Notes: generated by a model from the sequence alone, not told the origin. A DNA stretch of 64,000 bases from Candidatus Gastranaerophilales bacterium (GCA_944323035.1 CALUQY010000005.1:30880-94879); one strand, 5' to 3'. Positions 33,599-43,220 are shown, numbered from the stretch's first letter. A program made the numbers and translations.

Positions 33599-34106
33599 TA
33601 TAAGGAAGGTTTCTGTAGTGCCCGTCGTAGTCTAGCCCGTAACCGACTACAAATTTGTCGTCAATGTCAAAACAGTAGTAATCCGGCGCAACTTCAGTTT
33701 TTCTTGTAACCTTTTTATCCAGCAGTGAACAGAAAATCGTACTTTTTGTGTGGAAATTCAGGTTTATAAAATCCAGCAGAAATTTTGCGGTTAAACCGCT
33801 GTCAACAATGTCCTCGATTATAATCACGTTTTTCCCGTTTAAATCAGGCAGCGCGATGTCTACGGCATTTACTTTACCGCTGGTTGTTGTTGCACTTCCG
33901 TAGCTGGAAAGGCGGATAAATTCCATTTTTACAGGCATTGTGAGTTTTTTTACCAGATCCACCGCAAACATTACGGCACCTTTTAAAACGCAGATTGCGT
34001 AAACTTCTTCATCTTTGTAGATAGAGTTGAGTTTTTGCGCAAGTTCTGTTATTTTCTCCTGAATTTTTTCTTCCGGTATTAAAACTTTTAAATCTTTAGT
34101 GTTCAT
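33573..34106 (-). CDS. hpt: Hypoxanthine phosphoribosyltransferase
   Basis: Purine salvage enzyme that makes IMP or GMP from base and PRPP. The 177-residue protein shows the PRPP-binding motif NVIIIEDIVDSGLT, the KGAVMFAVDL loop, RLSSYG and the C-terminal [16 protein letters not shown]. Length fits. It overlaps tilS by 11 bases, a neighbourship (tilS-hpt) seen in many bacteria. Confidence 0.95.
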   Translation of the reverse strand: MNTKDLKVLIPEEKIQEKITELAQKLNSIYKDEEVYAICVLKGAVMFAVDLVKKLTMPVKMEFIRLSSYGSATTTSGKVNAVDIALPDLNGKNVIIIEDIVDSGLTAKFLLDFINLNFHTKSTIFCSLLDKKVTRKTEVAPDYYCFDIDDKFVVGYGLDYDGHYRNLPYIAYADHII

Positions 34107-35370
34107 TTATTTTCTCCAATTTTAAAATGTGTGTCGGATTTTTTGTTACTTTAATTTTTTCACTTATTCCAAGCCCTGGCGCCCAGAGGACTTCATTCCC
34201 CTGACATAGAAATGGTCTGCTGTCACGCAAATCTTTCGGAACTCCTTTGCCGTTAAGATATTTTTTTAGTTTTTGAGTTCCCGCGGCGCCCAGGGGATGT
34301 ATTATGTCGCCGTCGTGTCTGTGTCGCAGGGTGAAATTTGTGCCGGTATTTGTAAGGTCAACATAAGCCTTATAGCCGCTGTCCGGAGGGAATTTGTCAG
34401 GCCGCTCTGTACATTCTTCAACTACCAGCTTGTACTTTTCAACAGGCGCATCTTGAATAAGTCTGATTTCATCGCGGCTTGCAAAGAGCCATTGGCTGTC
34501 AGAAAGCGACATCGTTCGTCCGTTTTTTGAAGTGGAATTTTCGTTTATAAATTTGACGAGTTTTTCAACTGTTTTTTTGTCGTATTCAAATCCGTTGTCG
34601 GCTAAAAAGGTATAAATTATTCTATTTTGAACCGGTTGCGAAAATTTTATAAAATTTTGTGTTTTGAATTTATCTTTCAGACTTGCCAGATATTCATTAA
34701 TAATTTCAGTATCAGCAGCGGCATTTTCGCTTAACGTATTTATTGCAGCTTTCGTCCCTTCGTTAATCTTTTCAAGCTGCGGCAGGATATTTTTTCTAAT
34801 CAGATTGCGTTTATATTTTATGTTTTCGTTTGATGAATCAACGTTAGGTGACAGATTGTTTTTGCGGCAATATTCTTCAATTTCGCTGCGAAAGGTTTGC
34901 AAAAGCGGTCTATAAAAAATCCCGCGTACAGGAGCAATCCCTTTTAAGCCTTCAAGACCTGTTCCTTTTGCAATGCGGTAGATGAGCGTTTCTGCGTTAT
35001 CATCCGCGTTATGCGCGGTGAAAACGACCTTGCTGCTGAATTTTTCTGCGCAGCGTTCAAAAAATTCATAGCGCGCTTCACGCGCATCAGTTTCTGTTGG
35101 TTTAACTTCAGGAGATAGTGTTTCTGAAAAAAACTCAACGCCCTTTTCAATACAGAAATGACGGCAATTCTCTTCCTCTTGCCGGCTTTCTTCTCCTCGC
35201 CAGTTGTGGTTAAGGTGGATTGCAACAGGGTGAAGTTCAAAATCCTCTTTTAGTTTAACGATAACATCCAGCAGGCACATAGAGTCAAATCCGCCGGAAA
35301 AGGCTATCAAGACAGTCGTTTTGCGGATTGAATATTTTTTCAAAAATGCTTCTATGTTACTTTTCAGCAT
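34096..35370 (-). CDS. tilS: tRNA(Ile)-lysidine synthase TilS
   Basis: TilS converts C34 of tRNA-Ile(CAU) to lysidine so that it reads AUA. The 424-residue N-type ATP pyrophosphatase has the P-loop SGGFDSMCLL, AIHLNHNWRGEES, TAHNADDNAETL and a C-terminal substrate-recognition domain (LRHRHDGDII, KKYLNGKGVPKDLRD). Overlaps the Clp_N gene upstream by 14 bases and hpt downstream. Confidence 0.94.
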   Translation of the reverse strand: MLKSNIEAFLKKYSIRKTTVLIAFSGGFDSMCLLDVIVKLKEDFELHPVAIHLNHNWRGEESRQEEENCRHFCIEKGVEFFSETLSPEVKPTETDAREARYEFFERCAEKFSSKVVFTAHNADDNAETLIYRIAKGTGLEGLKGIAPVRGIFYRPLLQTFRSEIEEYCRKNNLSPNVDSSNENIKYKRNLIRKNILPQLEKINEGTKAAINTLSENAAADTEIINEYLASLKDKFKTQNFIKFSQPVQNRIIYTFLADNGFEYDKKTVEKLVKFINENSTSKNGRTMSLSDSQWLFASRDEIRLIQDAPVEKYKLVVEECTERPDKFPPDSGYKAYVDLTNTGTNFTLRHRHDGDIIHPLGAAGTQKLKKYLNGKGVPKDLRDSRPFLCQGNEVLWAPGLGISEKIKVTKNPTHILKLEKINEH

Positions 35371-36715
35371 TGGAGAATTTTTTTACACCTTCTCTTATTT
35401 CAACGGAATCTACGCCGAGCTGTTCCAGAGCTTTCATTGCAAGGCTTGTCGGCTCTGTAGTGATAGCAAGAAGCATGTGCGAAGATTCTATTTTTGTTTT
35501 ATTTTCTTTCTTTGCGATGTGCCAGGCTGTTTCCAGTACGCGTTTGGCGCGTTCAGTGAATGTAACTTCTTTTGAGTAGTATTCATTGCCGAACCCGACT
35601 AGATTTTCCACTACATCACGGGCTTCTTTTATATTTATTTCAAGTTCTTTAAGCACTTTTGAGCCTATTCCGGTCGGTTCGCCAATGATGCCGAGCAGAA
35701 ACATTTCTGTCCCGACAGTATTTCTGCCGATACGGCGGGCTTCTTCTTTTGCAAGGCGCAGAATTGTAAGAGTTTCCGGCATTTGCTTTTCTATCGGTTT
35801 AATGATTGCGTGCGCAAGATCGTCATTAGAAATATGAAATTCTTTGATAATATCGTAAGCGACCCCTTTTTTTGCCTTTAAGATACCAAGAATAATGTGT
35901 TCGGGAAGAACAACAGACGAGCCTAATTCTTTGGCGGTTTGAAGTGCCAGATTCATTGTCTTGAACGCGTTCGGAGTGAAGATTATCTGTCTGCCTTCGT
36001 ATTCGGATTTTCTGGATTGTACATTTTTCAGCTTTTTGTCAAATTCTTCGCTTGTTATACCGAAATTTTCTAAAATGCTATATAAATTTGTATTTTTATC
36101 TTCCAGAATTGAGGATAAAATTTGTTCAGTTCCGAGAATTTCGTAATTAGATGTAGAAAGCTTTGCTACAGCGCGTTCAAAAACTTTCGCGGCTTCCGGA
36201 CTGTCAAAAATGTCGTCAGTTGCGGAATTTTTTTCTTCTGTTTCTTTATGTTCATCGGTTTCGGGGTGAAGAATTCTTTTAATTTTTTTCTGAACAAGTT
36301 TTTGTAACAAATTTTTTGTTTCTTCTATATCCAGCCCTAAATCGTTAAGAGTATTGAGTTTTGCAAAATCTTTATCATTTAGAACTGCAAGAAGAAGGTG
36401 TTCATAGAGAATAGTGCTGTTTCCGGAAACGTTTGCAATATCAAGAGCTTTTTTCAGTAATTCTTTATATTCGCTGCTAAAATGCAGGGTTCTGTTGTCG
36501 GCCTGTGAGCCTTGTAAATCCGGATAAAGAATTGAGAGCAGGCGTTCGTAAGTGATATTTTTATTCTTAAAAATTCTGAGCGGCACCCCTTTTGCCTCAC
36601 AAACCAGTGCAAGAAGCAAATGCTCCCGTGTGATTACATTAAACCCGCATTCTCTTGCAATTTCCTGAGATTTGCTGACTACATTAATTGCCTTTTCCGT
36701 AAAACGTTCAAACAA
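35357..36715 (-). CDS. Stand-alone triple Clp_N-domain protein
   Basis: The 452-residue protein consists of six half-repeats of the ClpA/ClpC N-domain type, that is three Clp_N domains, and no AAA+ module. Half-repeats begin at about residues 1 (FTEKAINVVSKSQEIA), 77, 175, 245 (FTPNAFKTMNLALQTA), 312 and 382 (FTERAKRVLETAWHIA), each with an EH(I/L)LL-like helix. ClpC N-domains bind adaptors and substrates, so this protein may compete for or deliver Clp adaptors. A ClpX-type zinc domain protein, also without AAA+, lies in the same operon. Confidence 0.85.
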   Translation of the reverse strand: MFERFTEKAINVVSKSQEIARECGFNVITREHLLLALVCEAKGVPLRIFKNKNITYERLLSILYPDLQGSQADNRTLHFSSEYKELLKKALDIANVSGNSTILYEHLLLAVLNDKDFAKLNTLNDLGLDIEETKNLLQKLVQKKIKRILHPETDEHKETEEKNSATDDIFDSPEAAKVFERAVAKLSTSNYEILGTEQILSSILEDKNTNLYSILENFGITSEEFDKKLKNVQSRKSEYEGRQIIFTPNAFKTMNLALQTAKELGSSVVLPEHIILGILKAKKGVAYDIIKEFHISNDDLAHAIIKPIEKQMPETLTILRLAKEEARRIGRNTVGTEMFLLGIIGEPTGIGSKVLKELEINIKEARDVVENLVGFGNEYYSKEVTFTERAKRVLETAWHIAKKENKTKIESSHMLLAITTEPTSLAMKALEQLGVDSVEIREGVKKFSNAEK

Positions 36716-36719
36716 ATTA

Positions 36720-36971
36720 TTACTCCTCGTCTTCTAAGCTTTCAATATATTCTGAAACTCGTTCAAATTCTTCATCATCTTCAATTGTTTCAAAAGAGTA
36801 TTCTTCGCCGTCTGCAACGATTTCCATGAGAACAAGTTCTTCGGTATCTTCGCTTTCAAGAGGACGCAGAAGTGCATAGTCTTTGCCTTCAAATTCAATG
36901 ATGTTGTAAAGCTCAAATTTGACAGGATTGCCTTCTTCGTCGATAGTTTCAATAATTTTGTTTTCTTCCAT
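36720..36971 (-). CDS. DUF1292 family protein
   Basis: A small very acidic protein of 83 residues (IIETIDEEGNPVKFELYNIIEFEGKDYALLRP...). It fits the DUF1292 / YrzB family, which is commonly encoded beside ruvX (yqgF), exactly as here. Function unknown. Confidence 0.88.
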   Translation of the reverse strand: MEENKIIETIDEEGNPVKFELYNIIEFEGKDYALLRPLESEDTEELVLMEIVADGEEYSFETIEDDEEFERVSEYIESLEDEE

Positions 36972-36986
36972 AATTTACCTTTCTTT

Positions 36987-37385
36987 TTAGTTTAATCTTG
37001 ACAGGTATTGTTCCAGAATTATTCCGGCGCTTTCGACATCAACCAGACCTTTATCTTTTCTGAAATTAATTTTTCTTGCTTTAAGATTTTCTTCTGCGGT
37101 TTCGGAGGTTAATCTTTCGTCCTCAAAGATTATTTCAAACCCCTGAATTTCACCGGCGAAGCCGATACAATCCTGAGCTTGCGAACCTCTGGTTCCATCC
37201 ATGTTATATGGTACACCAATAATAATTTTTTTTACATTGTTTTCTTTAGCAATATTTACAATTGTCTTTACAGAATTTTCATCGCGCGGGATATAAGAAT
37301 GCCGGTTCGCTATCACATGGAGATAATCGCTTATTGCAATACCTATTCTTTTTGTTCCGACATCCAACGCCATTATTTTATACAT
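36987..37385 (-). CDS. ruvX: Pre-16S rRNA nuclease / Holliday-junction resolvase-like RuvX (YqgF)
   Basis: The 132-residue RNase H-fold protein has the YqgF hallmarks MALDVGTKRIGIAISD, IIGVPYNMDGTRG, and FEDERLTSETAEENL, followed by VDVESAGIILEQYL. In most bacteria the essential role is processing of the 5' end of 16S rRNA. It overlaps the upstream gene by eight bases and is followed by the DUF1292 gene. Confidence 0.93.
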   Translation of the reverse strand: MYKIMALDVGTKRIGIAISDYLHVIANRHSYIPRDENSVKTIVNIAKENNVKKIIIGVPYNMDGTRGSQAQDCIGFAGEIQGFEIIFEDERLTSETAEENLKARKINFRKDKGLVDVESAGIILEQYLSRLN

Positions 37386-38955
37386 AGAACCCCCATAACT
37401 CTTCCAGATATGAGAGAATTTCTTCCAATTCTTTCTGCTTATATTTCAGAAAAACTTTATCTTGCAGCATATTAAGGAAGTATTGGAATATACTTTGTTT
37501 GAGAATGAATGTAAAAAGTTCTTCTGTGGCTTGTTTATCTCTTGCAATTTTATAAAGAACTCCGGCAGCTTTGTCGTCGTTTGCGCTGTATTTGCAGTAT
37601 GCGGTGAGTAAAAGCCTGCTGCCCCAGTTTTCTTTTTCCTGAGGGTAAAATACATTATCAATATGTTGCTTTATAAACCCTGCAAAATCCACTTTTTCAA
37701 CAGGATTGTTTTTGATTAGTGAATCCAGTTCATCAAAGAAAGTTTCAGTTTCATCGCCAAAGGTTCTATTGTAAAACCACGGAACCGTAAAATCAGAATT
37801 GAGAACTTCTTTTATATCATCAGGCGTTACGACGGTATTTTCATAATGCTCTTTTAGAATATCTTCGATTTTTTCTTGTTCCGGTTGTATATCAAGGAAA
37901 ACCTTTTTCCAGCAATTGTATTCATAAGGCGGCGCAGATTTGCGGTAATTAAGTTTTTCTGCGTCATTCAGAATTTGTTTAAAGATTTCCGGTTTGATTG
38001 TTGTTTTGAAGTCAGTACCTGAGAGTTTTTCCATAAGAAAAGATGCTTCAAATTCTGAAATTGAGCTGAAACCTAGGCATTCTCTGATACCTGTATAGTC
38101 GTCAATTACAATACCTATAAGCTGCACTGTATCTTTATTTGGTTTTTGATAAAGCAGACTCAAATTCCCTTCGCCATCCGGCGGAATCATAAAGAACAAT
38201 GCTCCTTCGTGACTGTTTGAAATTTCATGCCTGCTTGCGGCTCCGGAGAGTTTTAATTCGCTCAGACTCTTGCGCACGTATTGTTGTGTCGTTTCATCCA
38301 GATAGTCATAAACCTGACTTAATGCTTCATAGGCGAACGATGATTTTGTATTGCTCAGGAGTTTCAAGGCGTGCAGACCGATTTCATCTTTTGGAAAACT
38401 CAAAAATATCGGCACAAGAATGTTTGCAAAGTCCAAACCCTGTTGATCTTCCTTGAGCGAATCAAGAAGAACTAATTGATCTTTTTTAGGTATTGCGCTG
38501 AAAAAATCAAGAAAATCCAGTTGAATTTCCGGATTATCCTTGGAATTTTCCAACAATTCTTTTGTTTCCTGCTGGATTAATTCTTCATCGTATTCAAGAT
38601 AGGAATCATAATTTTCTTCATGCCAGTCAGGCTTAAAAGAACTTATAAGCTCTATTGCATGAAGCTTGATATTGTTGGCATTCTTAGGGTTTTTAATGAT
38701 GCTTTCAAGCTCGGTCAGAAGTTCCTCCATATCTGCATATCTTAAAAGCAAGAGTTTTATAACCGGCATTGCGTCTTCGTTACAGAGATGAAATTCTTTC
38801 ATAAGAATTTTTGCGACACCGGCTTTGTCTTCCTGTTCGTCAAGCGTATTAAATTCTGAGGTATCAATTAAAATAGTAGACTTTTCAAGCGCTTTCACAA
38901 GTCTTGCTATTTCACGTTTAATTTCAAAAGCATTTAGTTGTTTAGTATTTGTCAT
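37378..38955 (-). CDS. Hypothetical helical-repeat protein
   Basis: I do not recognise this 525-residue acidic, Leu- and Glu-rich protein. The first 250 residues look like irregular HEAT-type alpha repeats (for example MPVIKLLLLRYADMEELLTELESI and EIGLHALKLLSNTKSSFAYEALSQVYDYL). The rest includes FMIPPDGEGNLSLLYQK and a C-terminal helical part. It has no signal peptide. It sits between the zinc-finger protein and ruvX with overlaps on both sides, so it is firmly in the operon. Confidence 0.8.
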   Translation of the reverse strand: MTNTKQLNAFEIKREIARLVKALEKSTILIDTSEFNTLDEQEDKAGVAKILMKEFHLCNEDAMPVIKLLLLRYADMEELLTELESIIKNPKNANNIKLHAIELISSFKPDWHEENYDSYLEYDEELIQQETKELLENSKDNPEIQLDFLDFFSAIPKKDQLVLLDSLKEDQQGLDFANILVPIFLSFPKDEIGLHALKLLSNTKSSFAYEALSQVYDYLDETTQQYVRKSLSELKLSGAASRHEISNSHEGALFFMIPPDGEGNLSLLYQKPNKDTVQLIGIVIDDYTGIRECLGFSSISEFEASFLMEKLSGTDFKTTIKPEIFKQILNDAEKLNYRKSAPPYEYNCWKKVFLDIQPEQEKIEDILKEHYENTVVTPDDIKEVLNSDFTVPWFYNRTFGDETETFFDELDSLIKNNPVEKVDFAGFIKQHIDNVFYPQEKENWGSRLLLTAYCKYSANDDKAAGVLYKIARDKQATEELFTFILKQSIFQYFLNMLQDKVFLKYKQKELEEILSYLEELWGFYV

Positions 38956-39239
38956 TTTCTGGTAATTCCCCAGAGTGTGTCAATGACTTTTTGAACTTCC
39001 GCAGATGGCGCCTGTTCACTCATAATGAGATACTGTACCGCAATGAGCGTGCATTCGGAGCAGATATTAACCCCGGGGCCGAGAACCATTCTGAGAACCT
39101 GATGATTCGGACGTCCGCAAAAACTGCAATATTCCACCTTGCCGCTCTGAACTTCTTCGTGAGTTTCATGTTTTGGTTCTTTATTTTCTTTTCTGGAGTG
39201 TCGTTTCTCTCCTATGCTTACAACTTTTTCTTCTGACAT
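38952..39239 (-). CDS. Stand-alone ClpX-type zinc-binding domain protein
   Basis: The 95-residue protein has a charged N-terminal tail and then CSFCGRPNHQVLRMVLGPGVNICSECT, a match to the zinc-binding N-domain of ClpX (C-x2-C ... G-P-x-V-x-I-C-x2-C). The AAA+ part of ClpX is absent. ClpX zinc domains dimerise and bind adaptors such as SspB, so it could bind ClpX adaptors or substrates. It is the first gene of the minus-strand operon that also holds the triple Clp_N protein. Confidence 0.85.
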   Translation of the reverse strand: MSEEKVVSIGEKRHSRKENKEPKHETHEEVQSGKVEYCSFCGRPNHQVLRMVLGPGVNICSECTLIAVQYLIMSEQAPSAEVQKVIDTLWGITRK

Positions 39240-39353
39240 GCTTTTTTCCTTCTTTTTTCGTATTGTAACTTAATTTTTAAAATTTGCCAAATTAGTTAAG
39301 TTATTTTATAATCTTTCCTGTTATAATCATGTTAAAAAGAGGATTTTATATTA

Positions 39354-39908
39354 ATGAAAAGAGTTTTACTTGTTGCCGGAGTGTTGTTTATCTCTGTAGT
39401 ATCGACAGCATGTATTAACAATTTTGCAGTACAGGAGCTTAATACTAGAGCAAAAGAATTTATTGAAAACGGTGATTACGTTAGTGCTGTAGAGCGTCTT
39501 AAATCCAGTATTGATTTAGATTCTTCTGCGTATGAGTCGTATTATAATCTGGCTGTTGCTTATACAAAATTGGATGATTATAGCAACGCGGTCGAAAATT
39601 ATAAAAAAGTTATTGAGTTAAAACCTGATTTCGTTGATTCTTATTATTCGCTTGCGGTTTGTGAAGAAAATTTAATTCTTGATTTAGAGGAAGGACATTT
39701 ATTTGTCGACGAGGAAGGCAAAATCGCTAAAGCGGAAGAAAACGGCGATAAAAAGAGAGAGCTTACGGAGCAGGATAAATCTTATATTAAAGAACTTGTG
39801 ACGGATGCTGTTAAAAATTATGAAAAATATCTTTCTTTGAGCGCGGACGCTTCTGATAAAGATGATGTTCAGCAAAGAATTGATGATTTGAATAAGAAAG
39901 TGCAGTAG
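39354..39908 (+). CDS. TPR lipoprotein
   Basis: The 184-residue protein opens with a lipoprotein signal peptide (MKRVLLVAGVLFISVVSTAC, lipid-attached Cys20) and has two to three tetratricopeptide repeats (ARAKEFIENGDYVSAVERLKSS region, then YYNLAVAYTKLDDYSNAVENY). It is immediately followed by lgt, two bases away, which encodes the enzyme that would lipidate it. Probably an envelope scaffold protein. Confidence 0.88.
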   Translation: MKRVLLVAGVLFISVVSTACINNFAVQELNTRAKEFIENGDYVSAVERLKSSIDLDSSAYESYYNLAVAYTKLDDYSNAVENYKKVIELKPDFVDSYYSLAVCEENLILDLEEGHLFVDEEGKIAKAEENGDKKRELTEQDKSYIKELVTDAVKNYEKYLSLSADASDKDDVQQRIDDLNKKVQ

Positions 39909-39910
39909 TT

Positions 39911-40693
39911 ATGATTCTCACATCGCCCGGCGCAGAAGCTTTTAGTATTTTCGGGCTTACTGTATACCGGTATGGAATAATTATGGCGTTTGCAATCTTA
40001 ATTGGTGCTTACGCTGCGGATTGGGCTTACAGAAGGTTTTTTTTATGTAATGAAAATAAAGATTTACTTCTTGATTTGATGCCGTGGCTTATCGTTGTCG
40101 GGTTTGCAGGAGCTAGAATTTATTACTGTATTTTGAATTATCACTATTATTTTGCACACCCCCTTTCAATTTTGAACGTCAGAGAAGGCGGGCTTTCAAT
40201 ACACGGAACTCTTCTGGCATGTATAATTTTTTTGATTGTATACGCGAAAAAGAAAGGTATAAAAATTTTTAACTTAACAGCGCCGCTTGTTTTAGGGCTG
40301 GCACTTGCGCAAAGTATCGGACGCTGGGGAAATTTTTTTAATTCCGAGGCCTTTGGGAAACCGGTTGAGTCTGGCTTTATTAAACTCTTTATACCGGAAG
40401 CCTTAAGACCTCTTCAATACAGACAATTTGAATATTTTCACCCTGCGTTCCTGTATGAAAGTATACTGGATTTTGGAATTTTTCTTATATTGCTGCTGGC
40501 GGTTAAAAGAAAGAAAAATTCGCTTTTTATAACCTCGCTTTATTTCGCGCTTTATGCGCTTGTAAGGATTTTTGTTGAGAGTATAAGAGTTGACAGTATC
40601 GCGAATTTCTATGGAATTCCGGTTGCTATTATTGTTTCTGTAATAATTCTCATCGCGGCGCTGCCGGGAATTTTTCTATCCCGCCTTGATTAA
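39911..40693 (+). CDS. lgt: Prolipoprotein diacylglyceryl transferase
   Basis: Lgt transfers diacylglycerol from phosphatidylglycerol to the lipobox cysteine, the first step of lipoprotein maturation, in the inner membrane. The 260-residue polytopic protein has the family pattern: YRYGIIMAFAILIGAY, VGFAGARIYYCI, the Lgt signature GRWGNFFNSEAFG, HPAFLYESILD and a C-terminal RIFVESIRVD. It lies between two lipoprotein genes. Confidence 0.94.
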   Translation: MILTSPGAEAFSIFGLTVYRYGIIMAFAILIGAYAADWAYRRFFLCNENKDLLLDLMPWLIVVGFAGARIYYCILNYHYYFAHPLSILNVREGGLSIHGTLLACIIFLIVYAKKKGIKIFNLTAPLVLGLALAQSIGRWGNFFNSEAFGKPVESGFIKLFIPEALRPLQYRQFEYFHPAFLYESILDFGIFLILLLAVKRKKNSLFITSLYFALYALVRIFVESIRVDSIANFYGIPVAIIVSVIILIAALPGIFLSRLD

Positions 40694-40714
40694 AAATTCA
40701 TCTTCCGTTAAAAT
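40686..40714 (+). promoter_or_regulatory. Promoter of the solute-binding protein gene, leaderless spacing
   Basis: TTGATT (40686-40691), 17-base spacer, TAAAAT (40709-40714), six bases to the ATG at 40721; no RBS. Confidence 0.6.
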
Positions 40715-40720
40715 ATTCTT

Positions 40721-41503
40721 ATGTTAAAAAGATTACTGGTAATACTTGCAATATTTACTGTTATTCTAAGCGGCTGCGGGAAAAAAGAAGTGCCGGTTAC
40801 GGACGATTTGCAGACGATTAAAGACCGTGGAAAGCTTATAGTCGGTGTTCGTGATGATACAAAACCCTTTGGCTACCGTGATAAAGACGGTAATTTAATC
40901 GGGTTTGATATTGAACTTTCAAAAATGATTGCCGCTCACCTGCTCGGGGATCCGTCAAAAACAGATTTTGTTGTTGTGCAGGCCGATGATAGAATCAGTA
41001 AACTTAACACCAAAGAAGTCGATATTCTTATTGCGACAATGACAATTACGCAGCAGCGCCTGAGGGTTGTTGATTTCTCTGAATCTTACTTTGTTGCGGG
41101 ACAGGCCGTTATGGTTCCGGCGAAATCTCCTTACACAACCTTCAATGAACTTGCAGACAAACGCCTGATTGTTGTCTTTGGAACAACAGGAGAAAAATCT
41201 CTGCGCGGTATTTATCCGAGCGCTAAAATCTTTGCATACAAAACCTATCCCGAAGCCTTTGCGGCCTTAAAACGGGGTGAAGCTGACGCAATCGTGGCGG
41301 ATGATACTGTCCTTCTTGGTTATGCAATGGATGATAAATCCGTCAGACTTCTGTCAAAACGCTACTCGCGGGAGCCTTATGCCGTTGCTTTCAGGCAGGG
41401 TGCCGAGTCCAAATCTTTACAATTACAGGTTAATGAGTACATCAACTATTTGTTGTCGACCGGAAAGCTTAAACGACTTGCAGAAAGGTACAATCTTTTG
41501 TAA
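40721..41503 (+). CDS. Amino-acid-type periplasmic solute-binding lipoprotein
   Basis: A 260-residue family 3 solute-binding protein with a lipoprotein signal (LLVILAIFTVILSGC). The core shows RGKLIVGVRDDTKPFGYRD, NLIGFDIELSKMIAAHL, RISKLNTKEVDILIATMTIT, FSESYFVAGQAVMV and a second lobe with GEADAIVADDTVLLGY. Members bind polar amino acids or similar small molecules and feed an ABC permease; no permease or ATPase gene is adjacent, so the partner lies elsewhere or the protein acts as a sensor. Confidence 0.9.
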   Translation: MLKRLLVILAIFTVILSGCGKKEVPVTDDLQTIKDRGKLIVGVRDDTKPFGYRDKDGNLIGFDIELSKMIAAHLLGDPSKTDFVVVQADDRISKLNTKEVDILIATMTITQQRLRVVDFSESYFVAGQAVMVPAKSPYTTFNELADKRLIVVFGTTGEKSLRGIYPSAKIFAYKTYPEAFAALKRGEADAIVADDTVLLGYAMDDKSVRLLSKRYSREPYAVAFRQGAESKSLQLQVNEYINYLLSTGKLKRLAERYNLL

Positions 41504-41564
41504 ATTTTTGTAATGTTTAGGCGGTTTTAGGGCAAAATTTTCCTTGAGAAGGTTTAAATTCTGT

Positions 41565-43136
41565 ATGATTACCCCGGTATTTAACAATTTATTCAGCAGA
41601 AATTTGAATTTCGGAAATTCCAAAATGAATGTTGTTTATATGAACGACATGCATGGAAGTCTTTCTTTTGTTGATTCGTTTATTACTGCGCATGATGAAT
41701 TTTACAGGGAAAATACCGAGGGTACAAACTGGACACTAAGCGGCGGCGATATGTTTATGAAGGGTTCTGACAACAACCCTGTTATTGCAAAATTTATTGA
41801 AAAATATGTTGATATTGTGGGTATCGGGAACCATGATATCGCAAACGCTAAAGACCTCTGTCATTTAATGGAAAAGGTTAATATTGCACATAAATTTATC
41901 AGTGCGAATGTGGATATTGACCCGCAATTTAAAAATTCCTATGCCTCAAAAATTGCGAAATCAACAATCATTGAGGACGGCGATGAAAGAGTCGGATTTA
42001 TAGGTGTTTCGCCGTTTGACTTTAAAAAATCCGTTGCACGCGGCGCTGAAAATAATTTCGTTTCAATTAAGGGCTTAAAAGATACGGTTAAATCTATCCG
42101 GCAGGAAGTTGAAAAACTTGAAGATGCCGGAGTGGATAAAATTGTCCTTCTTGCGCATACCGGTGAATATTCCAATGACGACAGCGGTATAAATTACTAT
42201 AAAATATTCGCTAAAATCGGCGGGATTGATTTAATCGTAGGCGGCCACGATCATTTAATGGTCGATAAATGGGAGAATTCCTCCAGAAGGCGTGCAGATA
42301 ATCCTTCAGAATTCGAACCTGTCAGAATTGTTTCTACCGGCTCAAGTAAGAAACATTATTTCGCAGAAAATCTCAATATGTTCGGCACAATGAACCTGAC
42401 ATTTGACGATGACGGCGTTTTAATCCCTGAAGAATGCACAAATGATATTCATTATACCCACGATTATCCTAAAACAAATTTCGTGGCGCAATTTATTGAC
42501 GATGAAGCAAAAGAAGTTTTGAAAGTTATCAATATGCCGATTGTTCCGGTTAAAAATCCGCTCAGAAATGAAAATAAAGTAGCTAATTTCGTTGCGGATG
42601 CGGATTTCTGGTATGTAACAAAACACTCTGCGGAAGATGAAAAACCCGACTTTGCTTTTGTTAACCCGGGTACAATCAGAGATTCGTTTTCTAATGTTGA
42701 AATTACCAGAAATCAAATAAAACAGGTCTTGCCGTTTAAAGAAACAATTGTTAAAGCAGAACTTACTAAAAAACAAATATATGATGCCCTGAGTATTTCC
42801 GCGGAATCTGCGACATACAAAAAAGCAACTCCGGGCTTGATGCAGGTATCTCATATGACTTACACGGTTAATCCGGATTTCTCCGTGTCAGATGTGAAAA
42901 TTCTGGATGATGAGGGCAATGTAAGATTTAATCTTGATGATATGGATGATGAAGATACTTTCACCTGTGTTTACGATTCATTCCTAGCTTCCGGGCCAAA
43001 CCTTCTCGGCTGCCTGAAAGTTGATGATTATGAAGATTTTAATATAACAAGAGCAAAAGCAATGGAAGAATATTTAACCTCCGGCGCTAAAATCCCTGAT
43101 TTTATGAGCGATCGTATTAATATTCTAAAGGGATAG
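41565..43136 (+). CDS. 5'-nucleotidase / UDP-sugar hydrolase family metallophosphatase
   Basis: The 523-residue protein has an N-terminal calcineurin-like phosphatase domain (VVYMNDMHGSL, SGGDMF, GIGNHDI, LLAHTGEY, IVGGHDHLM) and a C-terminal 5'-nucleotidase domain (PLRNENKVANFVADADFW, AFVNPGTIRDSF, LMQVSHMTY). Members are usually periplasmic, but no signal peptide is visible, so it may act in the cytosol. I choose ATG 41565 with AGAAGG upstream; a TTG at 41544 opens a longer frame but overlaps that RBS. Confidence 0.88.
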   Translation: MITPVFNNLFSRNLNFGNSKMNVVYMNDMHGSLSFVDSFITAHDEFYRENTEGTNWTLSGGDMFMKGSDNNPVIAKFIEKYVDIVGIGNHDIANAKDLCHLMEKVNIAHKFISANVDIDPQFKNSYASKIAKSTIIEDGDERVGFIGVSPFDFKKSVARGAENNFVSIKGLKDTVKSIRQEVEKLEDAGVDKIVLLAHTGEYSNDDSGINYYKIFAKIGGIDLIVGGHDHLMVDKWENSSRRRADNPSEFEPVRIVSTGSSKKHYFAENLNMFGTMNLTFDDDGVLIPEECTNDIHYTHDYPKTNFVAQFIDDEAKEVLKVINMPIVPVKNPLRNENKVANFVADADFWYVTKHSAEDEKPDFAFVNPGTIRDSFSNVEITRNQIKQVLPFKETIVKAELTKKQIYDALSISAESATYKKATPGLMQVSHMTYTVNPDFSVSDVKILDDEGNVRFNLDDMDDEDTFTCVYDSFLASGPNLLGCLKVDDYEDFNITRAKAMEEYLTSGAKIPDFMSDRINILKG

Positions 43137-43220
43137 TCTGTAAAGTTTTGTAAATATTTTCCCTAATTTGTAACAATTTTTTACATTAACAAAACTTTAT
43201 ATATGTAAGGGAATTAAAAT

